From Novosphingobium sp. SG919 (GTDB lineage: Bacteria; Pseudomonadota; Alphaproteobacteria; Sphingomonadales; Sphingomonadaceae), in contig NZ_JABCNG010000006.1 of NCBI RefSeq assembly GCF_012932495.1, positions 186,001 through 250,000 of the forward strand: a stretch of DNA of 64,000 nt, written 5' to 3'. The notes under the pieces are model-generated. The model saw only the letters and a program-made list of their open reading frames with translations. It did not search any database and was not told the DNA's origin. Positions within the stretch are counted from its first letter, which is position 1; each line of letters begins with the position of its first letter. The position numbers and the translations under genes are program-made. This document shows positions 32,378 to 41,450 of this stretch, piece after piece.

Positions 32378-33481
32378 TCACGAAAGCCAAGCCGTTATAG
32401 CCTTCCGCTTTCTCAAGATCGGAGACTCGATACAATGCCAGGAAAATGTCGCGAACGCGGTAGTTGCGGCGAGGCTTCCGGCAAGCATGATCCAAGGATT
32501 ATGAAATAGGTCTGACGAGGCCGCAAGCGCTTGCTGAATCGGAAACCCGTACAAATAAATTCCGTAGGAATAATCACCACGGCTAAAATATGGGAGCTTC
32601 GGTATATCAAGCAGGCCTACAAAGCAGACGATGTAGATTAAAACCGGTGCAAAGACAATTACTAGCACCGTATTTTTCCATGACCCAGGGCCAAACATAA
32701 TACCTGCAATCAGGACGACCAGCAGGCATCCCAGGAAAATACGCCAGTCCATCGGAATTTTGTAGCGCAAGGTATAGGCCAGCGCGCCCAGAAGGAAGCA
32801 CGGCAAAAGAGCAGAGCCCTTACCATCGTGAATGTAAGCCTTCATGACTTTGTCGAGCAGTGCGGCATGAGGCAGAAAATCAACGCACGCCTGCAACACG
32901 ATCGCCGCAACCATTACAAAGATCGAAAACGCCAGAAGCTTTTTCGGCTGGTTGATAAACTGCCTTACAATGACGAACGCCATCGCAAAGTAGCACAGGA
33001 ACTCAAAAGGCACGGTCCACAATGATCCATTGACGGTGCCGGGGTAGGGATTAGAAAGAAAAACCCCGGGAAGCTTGAAATTGATCAGCGCAATCATGTT
33101 AAGAAAATATATGTAAAACTGCTTATTCGTAAAATATTCGCCAAGAGGAAGATTTGTAAAAATCGGGCCCAGAATAAGCGCGGACAAAGCAATTTCTACA
33201 ATCAGCGCAGGAAAAATTCGAATCCCACGATTAATTGCAAATATTTTTAGCGTGTTCCTCTGCGCGCTTCCGGCAACCAGAAATCCACTAAGGCCAAAAA
33301 ACATTGGCAATATTGAATAATTATAAATCCAAGCTGGCGTGGATATAAATGGTTGATAGCCGCCCGTAGACATTAATAAGACATGCCAAAGAAGCACACT
33401 TATTGCTAAAAAAACTCGCGCAAAATCAAATCCTGGCCCAAACCCATTATTACGCTCCAGGATATCACCGAATGTCTTCAT
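32378..33481 (-). CDS. Acyltransferase 3 family protein (second), low-GC gene
   Basis: 367 residues from the ATG at 33481 (GGGGT six bases upstream); ATG 33493 is an alternative. About ten membrane helices. FDFARVFLAISVLLWHVLL carries the expected His, followed by FFGLSGFLVAG, RGIRIFPAL, NGSLWTVPFEFLCYF and YSYGIYLYGFPIQQ, all typical of OafA-like transferases. The DNA is strikingly AT-richer than the flanking genes, with many A/T-ending codons, a sign of transfer. It probably O-acylates an EPS residue in the membrane. It lies between phaB copy 2 and a Wzy-like gene on the same strand, so the three may be one transcript. Confidence 0.88.
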   Translation of the reverse strand: MKTFGDILERNNGFGPGFDFARVFLAISVLLWHVLLMSTGGYQPFISTPAWIYNYSILPMFFGLSGFLVAGSAQRNTLKIFAINRGIRIFPALIVEIALSALILGPIFTNLPLGEYFTNKQFYIYFLNMIALINFKLPGVFLSNPYPGTVNGSLWTVPFEFLCYFAMAFVIVRQFINQPKKLLAFSIFVMVAAIVLQACVDFLPHAALLDKVMKAYIHDGKGSALLPCFLLGALAYTLRYKIPMDWRIFLGCLLVVLIAGIMFGPGSWKNTVLVIVFAPVLIYIVCFVGLLDIPKLPYFSRGDYSYGIYLYGFPIQQALAASSDLFHNPWIMLAGSLAATTAFATFSWHCIESPILRKRKAITAWLS

Positions 33482-33564
33482 CGCTACCCCCATGAATTAC
33501 CCAAGCGAGATGCCGACAAGATCAACGTCTGCATGCGCGTCATTTGAATAAACAAGCCCTGGCG

Positions 33565-34872
33565 TCATGCCCGCGCGTTACGCAGGCGGCGCAGCCGCTT
33601 TTCTCCGCTCTTGGGCACGGCATGCGGCCACGTCGCAAGGCCCAGGACGAAACCCGTAAGGCTAGCCGTCTTAATCGAGAAAACAGCACCGCCAAAAATC
33701 AGCATGGTTGTGATGTAGACTGCCATCATCACATAGACGGACGATGCGGAATCCGGCCGCCGTGAAAAGAGGCCGGCAAAATAGAACAGAGCCAGCAAAA
33801 GTCCTACGATGCCCAGACAATTTACGAGATAGAGAATGCCGCTATCGCCAACACGATCGGTATTGACCTTGCCGATGATAAGGTCGCCGACGCTAAAGCC
33901 CGCCATACCGTCGAACGTCAGACCGATGCGATACAGGGCGTCGCCTCCGGCAAGAAAAGCCGGCTGTATCCAGTGGATTATCAGCGCTACCGCCAGAATT
34001 GCCAGGGGCGCCAGCCATATTAGAATGGCGGGCAATTGAACGCGATATACCAGGATCAGGCTTGACAGGATGATAAGCCCGGAAGCCGCACGCGAGTCAG
34101 AAACCAGCGACAGGAACAAGCAGACAGCGATCGCGCCAAGACGCACCCACAATTTGGACTGGTGAATCGCAGCATAGTAAATCGTCATCACCACCGAAAA
34201 ATAGCCGAGCGACAAAGGCTCGAGAAAGGGGCCCGAGACACGGTGGTCGGCCAGCGAAAATACCGAACCGCCGCCACGCGTAGCACCGATGTAGAGGCCG
34301 GAATCTGCGGCGGCCCCGCTGGCTGCAGCAATCCAGCTGCGGGTCGCCATGAAAAATGCTCCGGGATTCACAATGCGCGTGAACAGAGCAGGGGCCACCA
34401 TTTCCATGAGCACGACAAGCGTCACGGCCGCCAACAGCCAATCCATCCAGCGTGGTTTCACCGCACGCGCCGACCGGCCCAACGCGATGTAAAGCGGTAT
34501 GATCAAGCAATCGTACACCGCCTTGGGATTGAAGCCGTTCAACGCGCTTGTCATGATCAGCAGCAGGACGATCGCAAACAGCCCATATTGCTCTGCCGGG
34601 CGCAGCTTGATCGGCTGCCCTAAGATCACCGCGCAGCTTGCAAGCGTCACCACAATCTGGATCGCCGTCACCAGCTTGTTGTTCATGCCCAGGCCATTGG
34701 CATTGGCAATGGCCAGAATCATGTTGAGGAACATGGATATCGCCAAGGCCAGATAGCAGCGCCAAGCGTGCGCCACCGTCGTGACAGGCGAATCCGCGCC
34801 CAATGCTGCGGCACGGGCGCGCGTGCGCCGATTAGTCGGCGCCTGCAATCGATGTGTGGCGGCGCTGCTCAT
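33565..34872 (-). CDS. Wzy-like polytopic membrane protein (polymerase candidate)
   Basis: 435 residues if started at the ATG at 34872; an in-frame ATG at 34935 would add 21. Neither has a strong ribosome site. About ten to eleven membrane helices with a large loop (STRIVNPGAFF-like region through GSVFSLADHRVSGPFLEPLS) and SDSRAASGLIILSS, the layout of O-antigen/EPS polymerases such as Wzy or ExoQ. Sequence is too divergent to name. It is divergent from the GT4 gene at 35108 across 235 bases that hold a TTGC-N3-GCAG site. Moderately lower GC than the genes to the right. Confidence 0.72.
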   Translation of the reverse strand: MSSAATHRLQAPTNRRTRARAAALGADSPVTTVAHAWRCYLALAISMFLNMILAIANANGLGMNNKLVTAIQIVVTLASCAVILGQPIKLRPAEQYGLFAIVLLLIMTSALNGFNPKAVYDCLIIPLYIALGRSARAVKPRWMDWLLAAVTLVVLMEMVAPALFTRIVNPGAFFMATRSWIAAASGAAADSGLYIGATRGGGSVFSLADHRVSGPFLEPLSLGYFSVVMTIYYAAIHQSKLWVRLGAIAVCLFLSLVSDSRAASGLIILSSLILVYRVQLPAILIWLAPLAILAVALIIHWIQPAFLAGGDALYRIGLTFDGMAGFSVGDLIIGKVNTDRVGDSGILYLVNCLGIVGLLLALFYFAGLFSRRPDSASSVYVMMAVYITTMLIFGGAVFSIKTASLTGFVLGLATWPHAVPKSGEKRLRRLRNARA

Positions 34873-35011
34873 TCTCAAGAATTCTTCCGCGGTCCCGGTT
34901 GGCGAGTTGCCAAACCTTGTTGCACCGCCGATCATACTGGCCTGCAAGCAATCTAGGCAACCCCTATAGCGCGCGGAGAGGCTTGGATTCGACCTGCCCA
35001 ACACTCTGATG

Positions 35012-35022
35012 TTGCATTGCAG
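35012..35022. promoter_or_regulatory. TTGC-N3-GCAG site between divergent Wzy-like and GT4 genes
   Basis: TTGCATTGCAG matches the recurring palindrome at ten of eleven positions. It lies 85 bases before the TTG start at 35108 and 140 bases from the start on the other strand. Confidence 0.45.
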
Positions 35023-35107
35023 CGAAATAGGGGCCAGAGATTATTGGCAAACCCAGCGCGCACCACAACGTGCCACCCGACAACGCAGGTCCCAGGCGGA
35101 GAGCAAA

Positions 35108-36151
35108 TTGACCATTGCGATAGACCTGGTTCTGGCCACAAGGCCCAACGCATCCACCGGTATCGAACGCTATGCCATCAACCTGTTCCGGGCGATGCGC
35201 AGCCAGGCAACCAACGTGGTGGCCTTCGTGGATGATCAATCGACCGTGCTCGATGATCTGCAGGATGGCAGCGTGATCAAGGTGCCGGGCGGCTTTCGCG
35301 GCTGGCTCGCCCTGGCGCGTACGGCGGCCTGGCGCCAGGCGCGCCCGCGCGCCTTGGTCTGCCCAGCCTTTCCGCCCAGCCCGCTCCTGATCGCGACAAC
35401 ACGCACCCCGGTCTACCGCATCATCCACGATGATTTCCCGTGGACGCGCGGCCAGGCCATGAACCTGCGCGGGCGCATGCTGTTCAAGCATGCCGAAACC
35501 CGCATGGCGCCCCGCTATCGCGATATCGTTGCCCCCACCACGCTGATGGCCGAAAGCCTGGCGACGATCCTGCGCCGCCCGGTGGCGACGATCGGCAATG
35601 CCCCCGGCATCGATCTGTCCACCGCGCCCGCCGCCGATCGCAGCCAGCCCGGCGTGATCGCCGTTGGCACGATCGAGCCGCGCAAGAACTATGCCGCCGT
35701 GGTGGCCATGGCCGATGCCCTGCCTGCCCCCTGGGTGGTTCGCGTGGTGGGCCGCAGTGGCTGGGGCCCGGTCGCTGCCGAATGGGAAAGCCAACTCGCC
35801 ACCCGCGCCGGCAAGCTGGAATGGCACGGCCATGCCAGCGATACCGCGCTGTTGGCGCTGTACCAGCATGCCACCTGCTTCGTCAGCATGTCGCTGGCCG
35901 AAGGGTTCAACATGCCGCTGGTCGAGGCGGGCAGCCTGGGCCTGCCGGTGGTGTGCAGCGACATCGAGATCCACCGCCGCGTGGCGCCGCCCTGGGCGCG
36001 CTTCGTACCGCTGTCGATCGATGCCAACACCCTGGCGCAGACAGTGGCCGAAGCCGCGGCCACGCCGCCGGCTGCCGATGCGGTGGCGGCCTATCGCCAT
36101 CAGTTCAGCTGGCATGGAATTGCACAGGCCCTGCTGGCGCGGATCGGCTGA
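35108..36151 (+). CDS. GT4 family glycosyltransferase with TTG start
   Basis: 347 residues from TTG at 35108, chosen because GGCGGAG lies seven bases upstream and the protein then begins LTIAIDLVLATRPNASTGIE. The ATG at 35009 would overlap the palindrome. The second half holds VIAVGTIEPRKNYAAVV, then GRSGWGP, GHASDTALLALYQHAT and the SLAEGFNMPLVEAGSLGLP donor site with the EGFGLP-like pattern, typical of WbpY/RfaG-like GT4 mannosyltransferases. It probably adds mannose or another hexose to the EPS repeat; mannose is plausible because GDP-mannose genes are in this window. Confidence 0.86.
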   Translation: MTIAIDLVLATRPNASTGIERYAINLFRAMRSQATNVVAFVDDQSTVLDDLQDGSVIKVPGGFRGWLALARTAAWRQARPRALVCPAFPPSPLLIATTRTPVYRIIHDDFPWTRGQAMNLRGRMLFKHAETRMAPRYRDIVAPTTLMAESLATILRRPVATIGNAPGIDLSTAPAADRSQPGVIAVGTIEPRKNYAAVVAMADALPAPWVVRVVGRSGWGPVAAEWESQLATRAGKLEWHGHASDTALLALYQHATCFVSMSLAEGFNMPLVEAGSLGLPVVCSDIEIHRRVAPPWARFVPLSIDANTLAQTVAEAAATPPAADAVAAYRHQFSWHGIAQALLARIG

Positions 36152-36155
36152 AACG

Positions 36156-36191
36156 AAAAACCCCGCTGCCGGCATGGGCAGCGGGGTTTTT
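36156..36191. terminator. Bidirectional terminator between GT4 and pyruvyl transferase genes
   Basis: Perfect 15-base arms (36156-36170 and 36177-36191) with a six-base loop, A5 at one end and T6 at the other. The genes are convergent and share it. Confidence 0.9.
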
Positions 36192-36215
36192 TACGTCACG
36201 CAGGGAACGGAGAGA

Positions 36216-37397
36216 TCAGCGGCCCAGCACGCAGCGGCAAGCCGCCGCCAGGCGCGCCCGCGCGGCCTGCGCCTGTTCGTGGATCGATGCCTTCACAATC
36301 TCGATCTGGTCGGTTTCGCCCAGCATCTTGGCGGCATAGCGTGCCGCGGCGGGGATCGCCGTCGGGTTCTGGATATGCTCGCGATAGATGTAGAACGGGC
36401 TGCCCAAGTATTGGGCGTAAAGGATTTCCTTCTTCTTGTCGCCCAGGGTGTGGCCCACGTGCTGGCTGCCAAAGCCGATGCACACCGCCGGAATGCCCAG
36501 GTTCCAGGCATTGACGCAAAGGTGATACGTATCGGTGACCACTGCCTTGCATTCCAGCAGCTTGGCGATGGCATCCTTTGGCAGCGGCGGTTCGCGCGTG
36601 GCGGGAAAGCCGAACAGGCGTGCCAGCGGCAATTGGCGCGGCGCCGAACGCAGCCAGGGCACCCACATCGCCTCTGCTCCCATCTGCCGCGCCACGGCCC
36701 GGCCCAACGCCAGGGGCTGGGCAATCCATTTCGATCGACCGAAGAACACGCCCAGCTTCTCGCCCGGCTTTTCGGGGAAGCTATCGACCAGCCCGTACTG
36801 GAGGAAATCGTCCTTCGACAATTGCAGCGCGCAGTCGCTGCCCAGCGTGGCCTGGTCGCCGCGCAAGGGCGAAGCCTTGACCGAGGAAAGCGCATCGCGG
36901 AAATAGATGCCACCGGCCTTGGTGATCAGGCGGCGCAGCGCCTTGGCATAGCGCGCATCGGCGAGATCGTTGGCGCCGATGGTGATGATCGTGCCGCCGA
37001 ACACCACGACTTTGGCCAGCACTTCATCGCTGGCGTCTTCCAGCATCAACGCGCGATAGATCAATTCGCGGGCAGCGTCGCGATCGGTGCTGATCCCGTC
37101 GCGCACCAGCCAGCCACCAAGGTCTGCTTCCCAATAGCCCTTGGAGTGCAGAAAATCGCCCCAGTAGACGATCAGGTCCGCCTCGCGCACCGCGTCGACA
37201 TGGTCGCTCAGCTGCTGGTATTCCTGGTGGGTTTCTTCCTTGGAATAGCCCAGCTTGGCCGTGCTGCCGAGGCAGTAGAACGTCACTTCGTCATCGGGAA
37301 AGGCCCTGGTGAAATAGGCATAGGCCGACAGATCCACCGTATACATGCCGGTGTTGCGGCTGGGCAGAAAGGCGCAGACGACTGCAATGCGCGCCAT
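36216..37397 (-). CDS. Polysaccharide pyruvyl transferase family protein
   Basis: 393 residues from the ATG at 37397, with AAGGAG eight bases upstream (the open frame continues to 37466). It starts MARIAVVCAFLPSRNTGMYT. Two Rossmann-like domains with VYWGDFLHSKGY, RDALSSVKA and the C-terminal signature VVTDTYHLCVNAWNLGIPAV, which parallels the S-x-R-L-H block of CsaB/WcaK-type enzymes, here with Y-H-L. These enzymes place a pyruvate ketal from PEP on a sugar, adding negative charge. It is downstream of the flippase gene on the same strand, 75 bases away. Confidence 0.8.
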   Translation of the reverse strand: MARIAVVCAFLPSRNTGMYTVDLSAYAYFTRAFPDDEVTFYCLGSTAKLGYSKEETHQEYQQLSDHVDAVREADLIVYWGDFLHSKGYWEADLGGWLVRDGISTDRDAARELIYRALMLEDASDEVLAKVVVFGGTIITIGANDLADARYAKALRRLITKAGGIYFRDALSSVKASPLRGDQATLGSDCALQLSKDDFLQYGLVDSFPEKPGEKLGVFFGRSKWIAQPLALGRAVARQMGAEAMWVPWLRSAPRQLPLARLFGFPATREPPLPKDAIAKLLECKAVVTDTYHLCVNAWNLGIPAVCIGFGSQHVGHTLGDKKKEILYAQYLGSPFYIYREHIQNPTAIPAAARYAAKMLGETDQIEIVKASIHEQAQAARARLAAACRCVLGR

Positions 37398-37472
37398 GGC
37401 GTGGCTCCTTCTTGAGTGCGACGACAAAAAGTGGATACCGGTTTTTGTCAACAAATCGCACGGCAAACAAAA

Positions 37473-38909
37473 CTAGCGCTTCGATTTGACGGCCATCAGG
37501 ACAGTGCTGATGCGCGCGCGGAAGAACAGGAACGTGATCGCTGCATAAAGCAGCAGCGCCAGGGTGGTGGTGGCCAGCGTGGGCAAGAGCCGCGACAGAT
37601 CGAGCGAAGCGATCCACGTCAAGGCACCGACCGCGGCCACCACGCCCAGGCCAACCACCGCCGGAAGCGAAGTCACCACATCCTTGGCGATGCGGATATC
37701 GGGTGTGACCTTGCGGATCACGAAGATGAGCGCCAGCCCGCCCAGCATGCAGCGCAGGCTGAATGCGCCCGCTGCCCAGACGATACCGAAATAGGCACCC
37801 GCCGCGATCATCACCACGTTGGCGATGGTCTGGAAAAAGTTGTTCCACAGCGCCAGGCGCGGGCGGCCAGTGGCCACCAGGTAGGTCTGCAACGGCACGA
37901 TCATCGCCACGAACGGCAGCGAGATCAGCAGCACCGTGACGGTTTCGGCCAGATGCGGCCATTTGCCCTTGAACACGAGGTCGGCCACGAACGGCCCGGC
38001 AAAGGTGGAGGCGACGAACGGCACCGATGCGATCAGGCTGGTAATGCCGCAAGCCTGCCACATCGCCTCGATCGTGCGTTCCCGGTCACCGGCCATGCGC
38101 GAGAAGATCGGTAGGAGCGTGTTGTTGACCGGGTTGAGGAACAGGCTGGTGGCCAGATCGAGCACGGTGCGCGCCAGGCGGAACACGCCCGTGGCGGTCG
38201 GACCGGCGATCATGCCGACGATCACGTCGACCGAGCGGATGTTGATCTGGTTGAGCACCGAGACGCCCAGGACCGCACCCGAAAAGCGGCTGACATCGGC
38301 CATGTCACCCAGCCGGGCAACCGCGGTGGGCCGCCAGCGCGCGGCAAACAGGCTGATGACGGTGGAAATGATCGGCGCCAGTGTCACCTGCACCACGATG
38401 CTCCACGCGCCAAAGCCATAGACCGCCATCGCGCAGCAAGCCACGCCGGCAATTGCCTGGCCGGCTGTTTTGCGGATCGCCAGCACGCGGTAGTTGAACG
38501 TGCGCATCAGCAGGCCTTCGGGCACCACGCCCACCGCCGCAGACAGCGGCGCGGCCACGGTGGGCAGGATCATCAGCCAGATGTTGTCATAGCCAGGCAG
38601 GAGGCGAAAGATCAGCGCCAGCGCGGCGATCACCACGCCGGCGGCAATGCCGATCCCGATGAACAGGCCGAACGCGGTATCCAGAAACCGGGCATCCGCC
38701 TCTTCGCGTTGCACAATCAACTGGTTGCCAGATTGCAAAGTCGATGCAGCAATGATGGCTGGCGCGGTGGCCATTGCCGCAACGCCAAAATCGTGCGGCC
38801 CCAGGAACAGGGCTGCCGTAAGCATGACCACGGTCTGGGTAAAGCGCTCGGCGAGAACCTGGAGCAACGACCAGATTGCGCCTTTCATCGCGAGTTTGGA
38901 GTAGCTCAT
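37473..38909 (-). CDS. Wzx-type polysaccharide flippase (MOP superfamily)
   Basis: 478 residues from the ATG at 38909 (MSYSKLAMKGAIWSLLQVLA); an open frame reaches 38942. Twelve to fourteen predicted membrane helices, with the N-terminal AERFTQTVVMLTAALFLGPH and a RTFNYRVLAIRKTAGQ loop typical of the PST/Wzx branch. It would flip the lipid-linked EPS repeat to the periplasm for Wzy polymerisation. No strong ribosome site is seen. It precedes the pyruvyl transferase gene on the same strand and is divergent from the GT2 gene. Confidence 0.9.
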   Translation of the reverse strand: MSYSKLAMKGAIWSLLQVLAERFTQTVVMLTAALFLGPHDFGVAAMATAPAIIAASTLQSGNQLIVQREEADARFLDTAFGLFIGIGIAAGVVIAALALIFRLLPGYDNIWLMILPTVAAPLSAAVGVVPEGLLMRTFNYRVLAIRKTAGQAIAGVACCAMAVYGFGAWSIVVQVTLAPIISTVISLFAARWRPTAVARLGDMADVSRFSGAVLGVSVLNQINIRSVDVIVGMIAGPTATGVFRLARTVLDLATSLFLNPVNNTLLPIFSRMAGDRERTIEAMWQACGITSLIASVPFVASTFAGPFVADLVFKGKWPHLAETVTVLLISLPFVAMIVPLQTYLVATGRPRLALWNNFFQTIANVVMIAAGAYFGIVWAAGAFSLRCMLGGLALIFVIRKVTPDIRIAKDVVTSLPAVVGLGVVAAVGALTWIASLDLSRLLPTLATTTLALLLYAAITFLFFRARISTVLMAVKSKR

Positions 38910-39321
38910 ACCGTGTTCAAAACCGTCCCGAAATTGCAGCAAACCATGGTTTACGAAACAGAAACCAGCCTATCCCGCACAATTTGGCGCTTTTTGCCGC
39001 ATCGCCATGCCGGATCGGGCTACGGCTTGTCCGTCCCTTGTGCACTGCGCAATGGCCGTTCCCCTGGCAAAGGTCTGTCGGGTCAACCTGTTCTTGTCAA
39101 TGGATCGCCGACTTTGCCAAGCGCTGGTCAGCCATTTTATTTTGCAGCGCGGAAGATTTTACAAGTTCGCGGCATGACCAATTGCCGCAACGCAGCAAAT
39201 TTCATGTCATGCCCCCTTGGCAAGACCCGGGGGAATCGCGCATGAAGCCAAAGCGGCGCCTGTGCGCGTCGTCGGCCCATCCGGCGCCAAACCACCGCCC
39301 GCTTCACCGACGGAAAACGCC
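38910..39321. promoter_or_regulatory. Divergent promoter region, flippase / GT2
   Basis: 412 bases without a gene. TTGTGCACTGCGCAA at 39038-39052 is a 15-base palindrome with one mismatch and contains TGCACTGC. TTGCAGCAA (38934-38942) and TTGCCGCAA (39182-39190) are nine-base palindromes with one-base centres. ATTTTGCAGCGCGG near 39139 is a half-match. The density of TGC/GCA elements suggests shared control of both genes. Confidence 0.45.
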
Positions 39322-40212
39322 ATGACCGCTGACGCCCAGACATCTGCCCCCACGCCCACCACGCCATCGATCACGATCATCATCTGCACGGTGGAAAATT
39401 CCGGCCGCGAAGAGCGCCTGCGCACCGTGCTCGACCATCTGCGCGAACAGTTGCACGTGACGGTAGAGATCATCCTGGTGTGGCAAGGCTGGGACGTGGC
39501 CAATGCCCCATCCTTCCCCGGGGTGCGCGTCTTGCCGCTCACCATCTGGAGTTCGTCGCTGGCACGCAACAAGGGTGCGGAACTGGCCAGCCATCCGTTC
39601 CTGTGCTTCCTCGATGACGATACCTATCCGGTGGGTGACACGGCGCTGCACGATGCCATTGCCCTGCTCGAGCGCGACAAGCTGGATTTCCTGGCCTGCA
39701 ACATTCGGTCCGAGGGCGCCGTGCAGGCGGCCGACCCCATTGCCGCCGACATCGATTTTTCGCCCAAGACGATCATCGGCAACATGTGGGAGCCAGGCGT
39801 GACGATCCGAACCGAAGCGTTTCGCGCCACGGGATTCGATCCCACGCTGGGCATCGGCTGCATTCACGGATCGAGCGAGGGTCTCGATTTCGGGCTGCGC
39901 CTGCTTGCGGCCGGCTATCGTGGACGCCGCGTGGCCGGGCTGCTGGTCGATCATCCGCCCCTGCCCGCCAACGATACGATCAAACTGGACCGGTCGTTTT
40001 TCTATGCCCTGGGCAATGGCGCCGTGCTGGTCCAGCACAAGCTCTATTCCACTTATGCCTGGCAATTGACCAAGAGCATCGGGCGCTTTTTCGTCTCGCT
40101 GTTGAAAGGCGATGCCACGCGGACACGAGCAGCGGCGATCCGCTCATTCTGCCTGGTGCTGGGGCCGATCGTGCCGCGCGGCACGCCACTGATCGTCCCG
40201 CGCCGCAAATAG
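39322..40212 (+). CDS. GT2 family glycosyltransferase
   Basis: 296 residues from the ATG at 39322; the longer open frame back to 39217 lacks a ribosome site. GT-A fold: TPSITIIICTVENSGREERL at the N-terminus, SSSLARNKGAELA, then CFLDDDTYP as the metal-binding acidic motif, and a GSSEGLDFGLRLLAAGYRGR acceptor region. The C-terminal 80 residues are amphipathic and may associate with the membrane. It adds one sugar to the repeat unit. It is convergent with the next gene, with 26 bases between that hold a small hairpin (40211-40226). Confidence 0.85.
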   Translation: MTADAQTSAPTPTTPSITIIICTVENSGREERLRTVLDHLREQLHVTVEIILVWQGWDVANAPSFPGVRVLPLTIWSSSLARNKGAELASHPFLCFLDDDTYPVGDTALHDAIALLERDKLDFLACNIRSEGAVQAADPIAADIDFSPKTIIGNMWEPGVTIRTEAFRATGFDPTLGIGCIHGSSEGLDFGLRLLAAGYRGRRVAGLLVDHPPLPANDTIKLDRSFFYALGNGAVLVQHKLYSTYAWQLTKSIGRFFVSLLKGDATRTRAAAIRSFCLVLGPIVPRGTPLIVPRRK

Positions 40213-40238
40213 CCGGATAACCGGCTGGCCTGGCTGGC

Positions 40239-41441
40239 TCAGCCCGTCACGCGCTCCAACCGCACATCGGCGATGTGCACTTGCGTGCCCGGCGCCAGCC
40301 AGAACACCAGCGCGCGGGCTTGGCAGGCATCGTCCAGCAGGTATTGCGTGGCAACCCGGCCGCCGGCTTGCGGTATCGGCGTCTGGGCGATGCCCTGGTC
40401 GAACGTGCAGCCCAGGCCCACTTTCAACGCGCGCAGTTCGGTCGCCGTGGTGCCAGGCATCGCCCACGAGAGGCGATAGCTGCCCGCCGGCAACACCACC
40501 ACCTGGCGCAGCACCGAAAAGGGGCTGGCCCCGGAAACCCGCAGGTCGAGCTGGTGGGCACCATTGTTGCCAAAGTCGCTGACCAGCAGTTCCACGGTCC
40601 CGCTGCTCGGCACCTGCCAGTCGAACACCGAATTGTGCGCCTGTGGATCGGGATTGATGCGCAGGAACTGGCCATCGTGCACCAGGGCGTTGCCCGGTTC
40701 GCATTCGCGGCTCCAGATATCCTGCGCCTCGTTGAACAGGCCCACCCGCATCAACCCGGTGGTCAACCCGCTCACCGCCGGGCAGCCCAGGCTGCCGGCG
40801 CGCATCTGCCGCACCACGGCATACCGGTTGGCAAAGTCCTGCTGCGCCATGGTGGAGGGCGCGGAGAGGAACATGCGCTGCCACGTGGGCGCCTCGGCCA
40901 GCCGGGGCACGATCGCGGCGCGTCCTTCGGGGCTTGCCACCATGTCGTTCAGCATGGTCTGGGTGCGGTCATCGTCCTGCACCTGGCGCAGATAGGCGTC
41001 CAGGCGCTGGGCGGCGACATCGGCCTGGCCCAGGTCCAGCCCCCGGTTGAACCAATAGATCTGCGTGGGCAGGTCGCGCCAGCCCATGCCGGCGGACAGG
41101 CGGAATGCCGCATCGGCATCGTCGGACTGGCCGGCCAGGAAGTGGGCCGCCCCAACCAGGCCCACCACCGAGGCATCGACCGGGTCTGACAGCAAGGCGC
41201 GCTGCGCAAGGGGCAGCGCATCCTTGGGCCGGGCTGCCGCGTTGGCATCCCCGGCCAGCGCCCGCGCGCTGAAGGTATCATAGGCCCAACCGGTCGGCGC
41301 GCGCACGTTGGGATCGACGATCGAAAGCCGATCCCATCCGCTGAAAGCGGCCACCCCGGCATAGGCGGCCAAGGCAAGCGCCGCAGCATAGCCCGACACC
41401 TTGCCAAGCCCCGACACTTTGCCCAACGGCGAGCCCGTCAT
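40239..41441 (-). CDS. EPS-operon periplasmic protein with TPR-like repeats, unknown
   Basis: 400 residues. An N-terminal membrane anchor or signal (AAALALAAYAGVAAFSGW, about 18-35) is followed by Ala-rich helical pairs (ALPLAQRALLSDP, AAHFLAGQSDDADAAFRLS) like TPRs. A beta-rich C-terminal half (about 240-400) includes WQVPSSGTVELLVSDFGNNG and LRQVVVLPAGSYRLSWAMPG, resembling a carbohydrate-binding-like sandwich. It begins nine bases after the BY-kinase stop with a GAGGTAA ribosome site that overlaps the end of that gene. A role in polymer secretion or chain handling is inferred from position. No name is assigned. Confidence 0.75.
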   Translation of the reverse strand: MTGSPLGKVSGLGKVSGYAAALALAAYAGVAAFSGWDRLSIVDPNVRAPTGWAYDTFSARALAGDANAAARPKDALPLAQRALLSDPVDASVVGLVGAAHFLAGQSDDADAAFRLSAGMGWRDLPTQIYWFNRGLDLGQADVAAQRLDAYLRQVQDDDRTQTMLNDMVASPEGRAAIVPRLAEAPTWQRMFLSAPSTMAQQDFANRYAVVRQMRAGSLGCPAVSGLTTGLMRVGLFNEAQDIWSRECEPGNALVHDGQFLRINPDPQAHNSVFDWQVPSSGTVELLVSDFGNNGAHQLDLRVSGASPFSVLRQVVVLPAGSYRLSWAMPGTTATELRALKVGLGCTFDQGIAQTPIPQAGGRVATQYLLDDACQARALVFWLAPGTQVHIADVRLERVTG

Positions 41442-41450
41442 GGCTTTACC

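Noticed and set aside
35664..37415. Plus-strand open frame of 583 codons spanning a terminator
   Set aside because: It overlaps the GT4 gene in another frame and runs antisense through the pyruvyl transferase gene across a strong bidirectional terminator.
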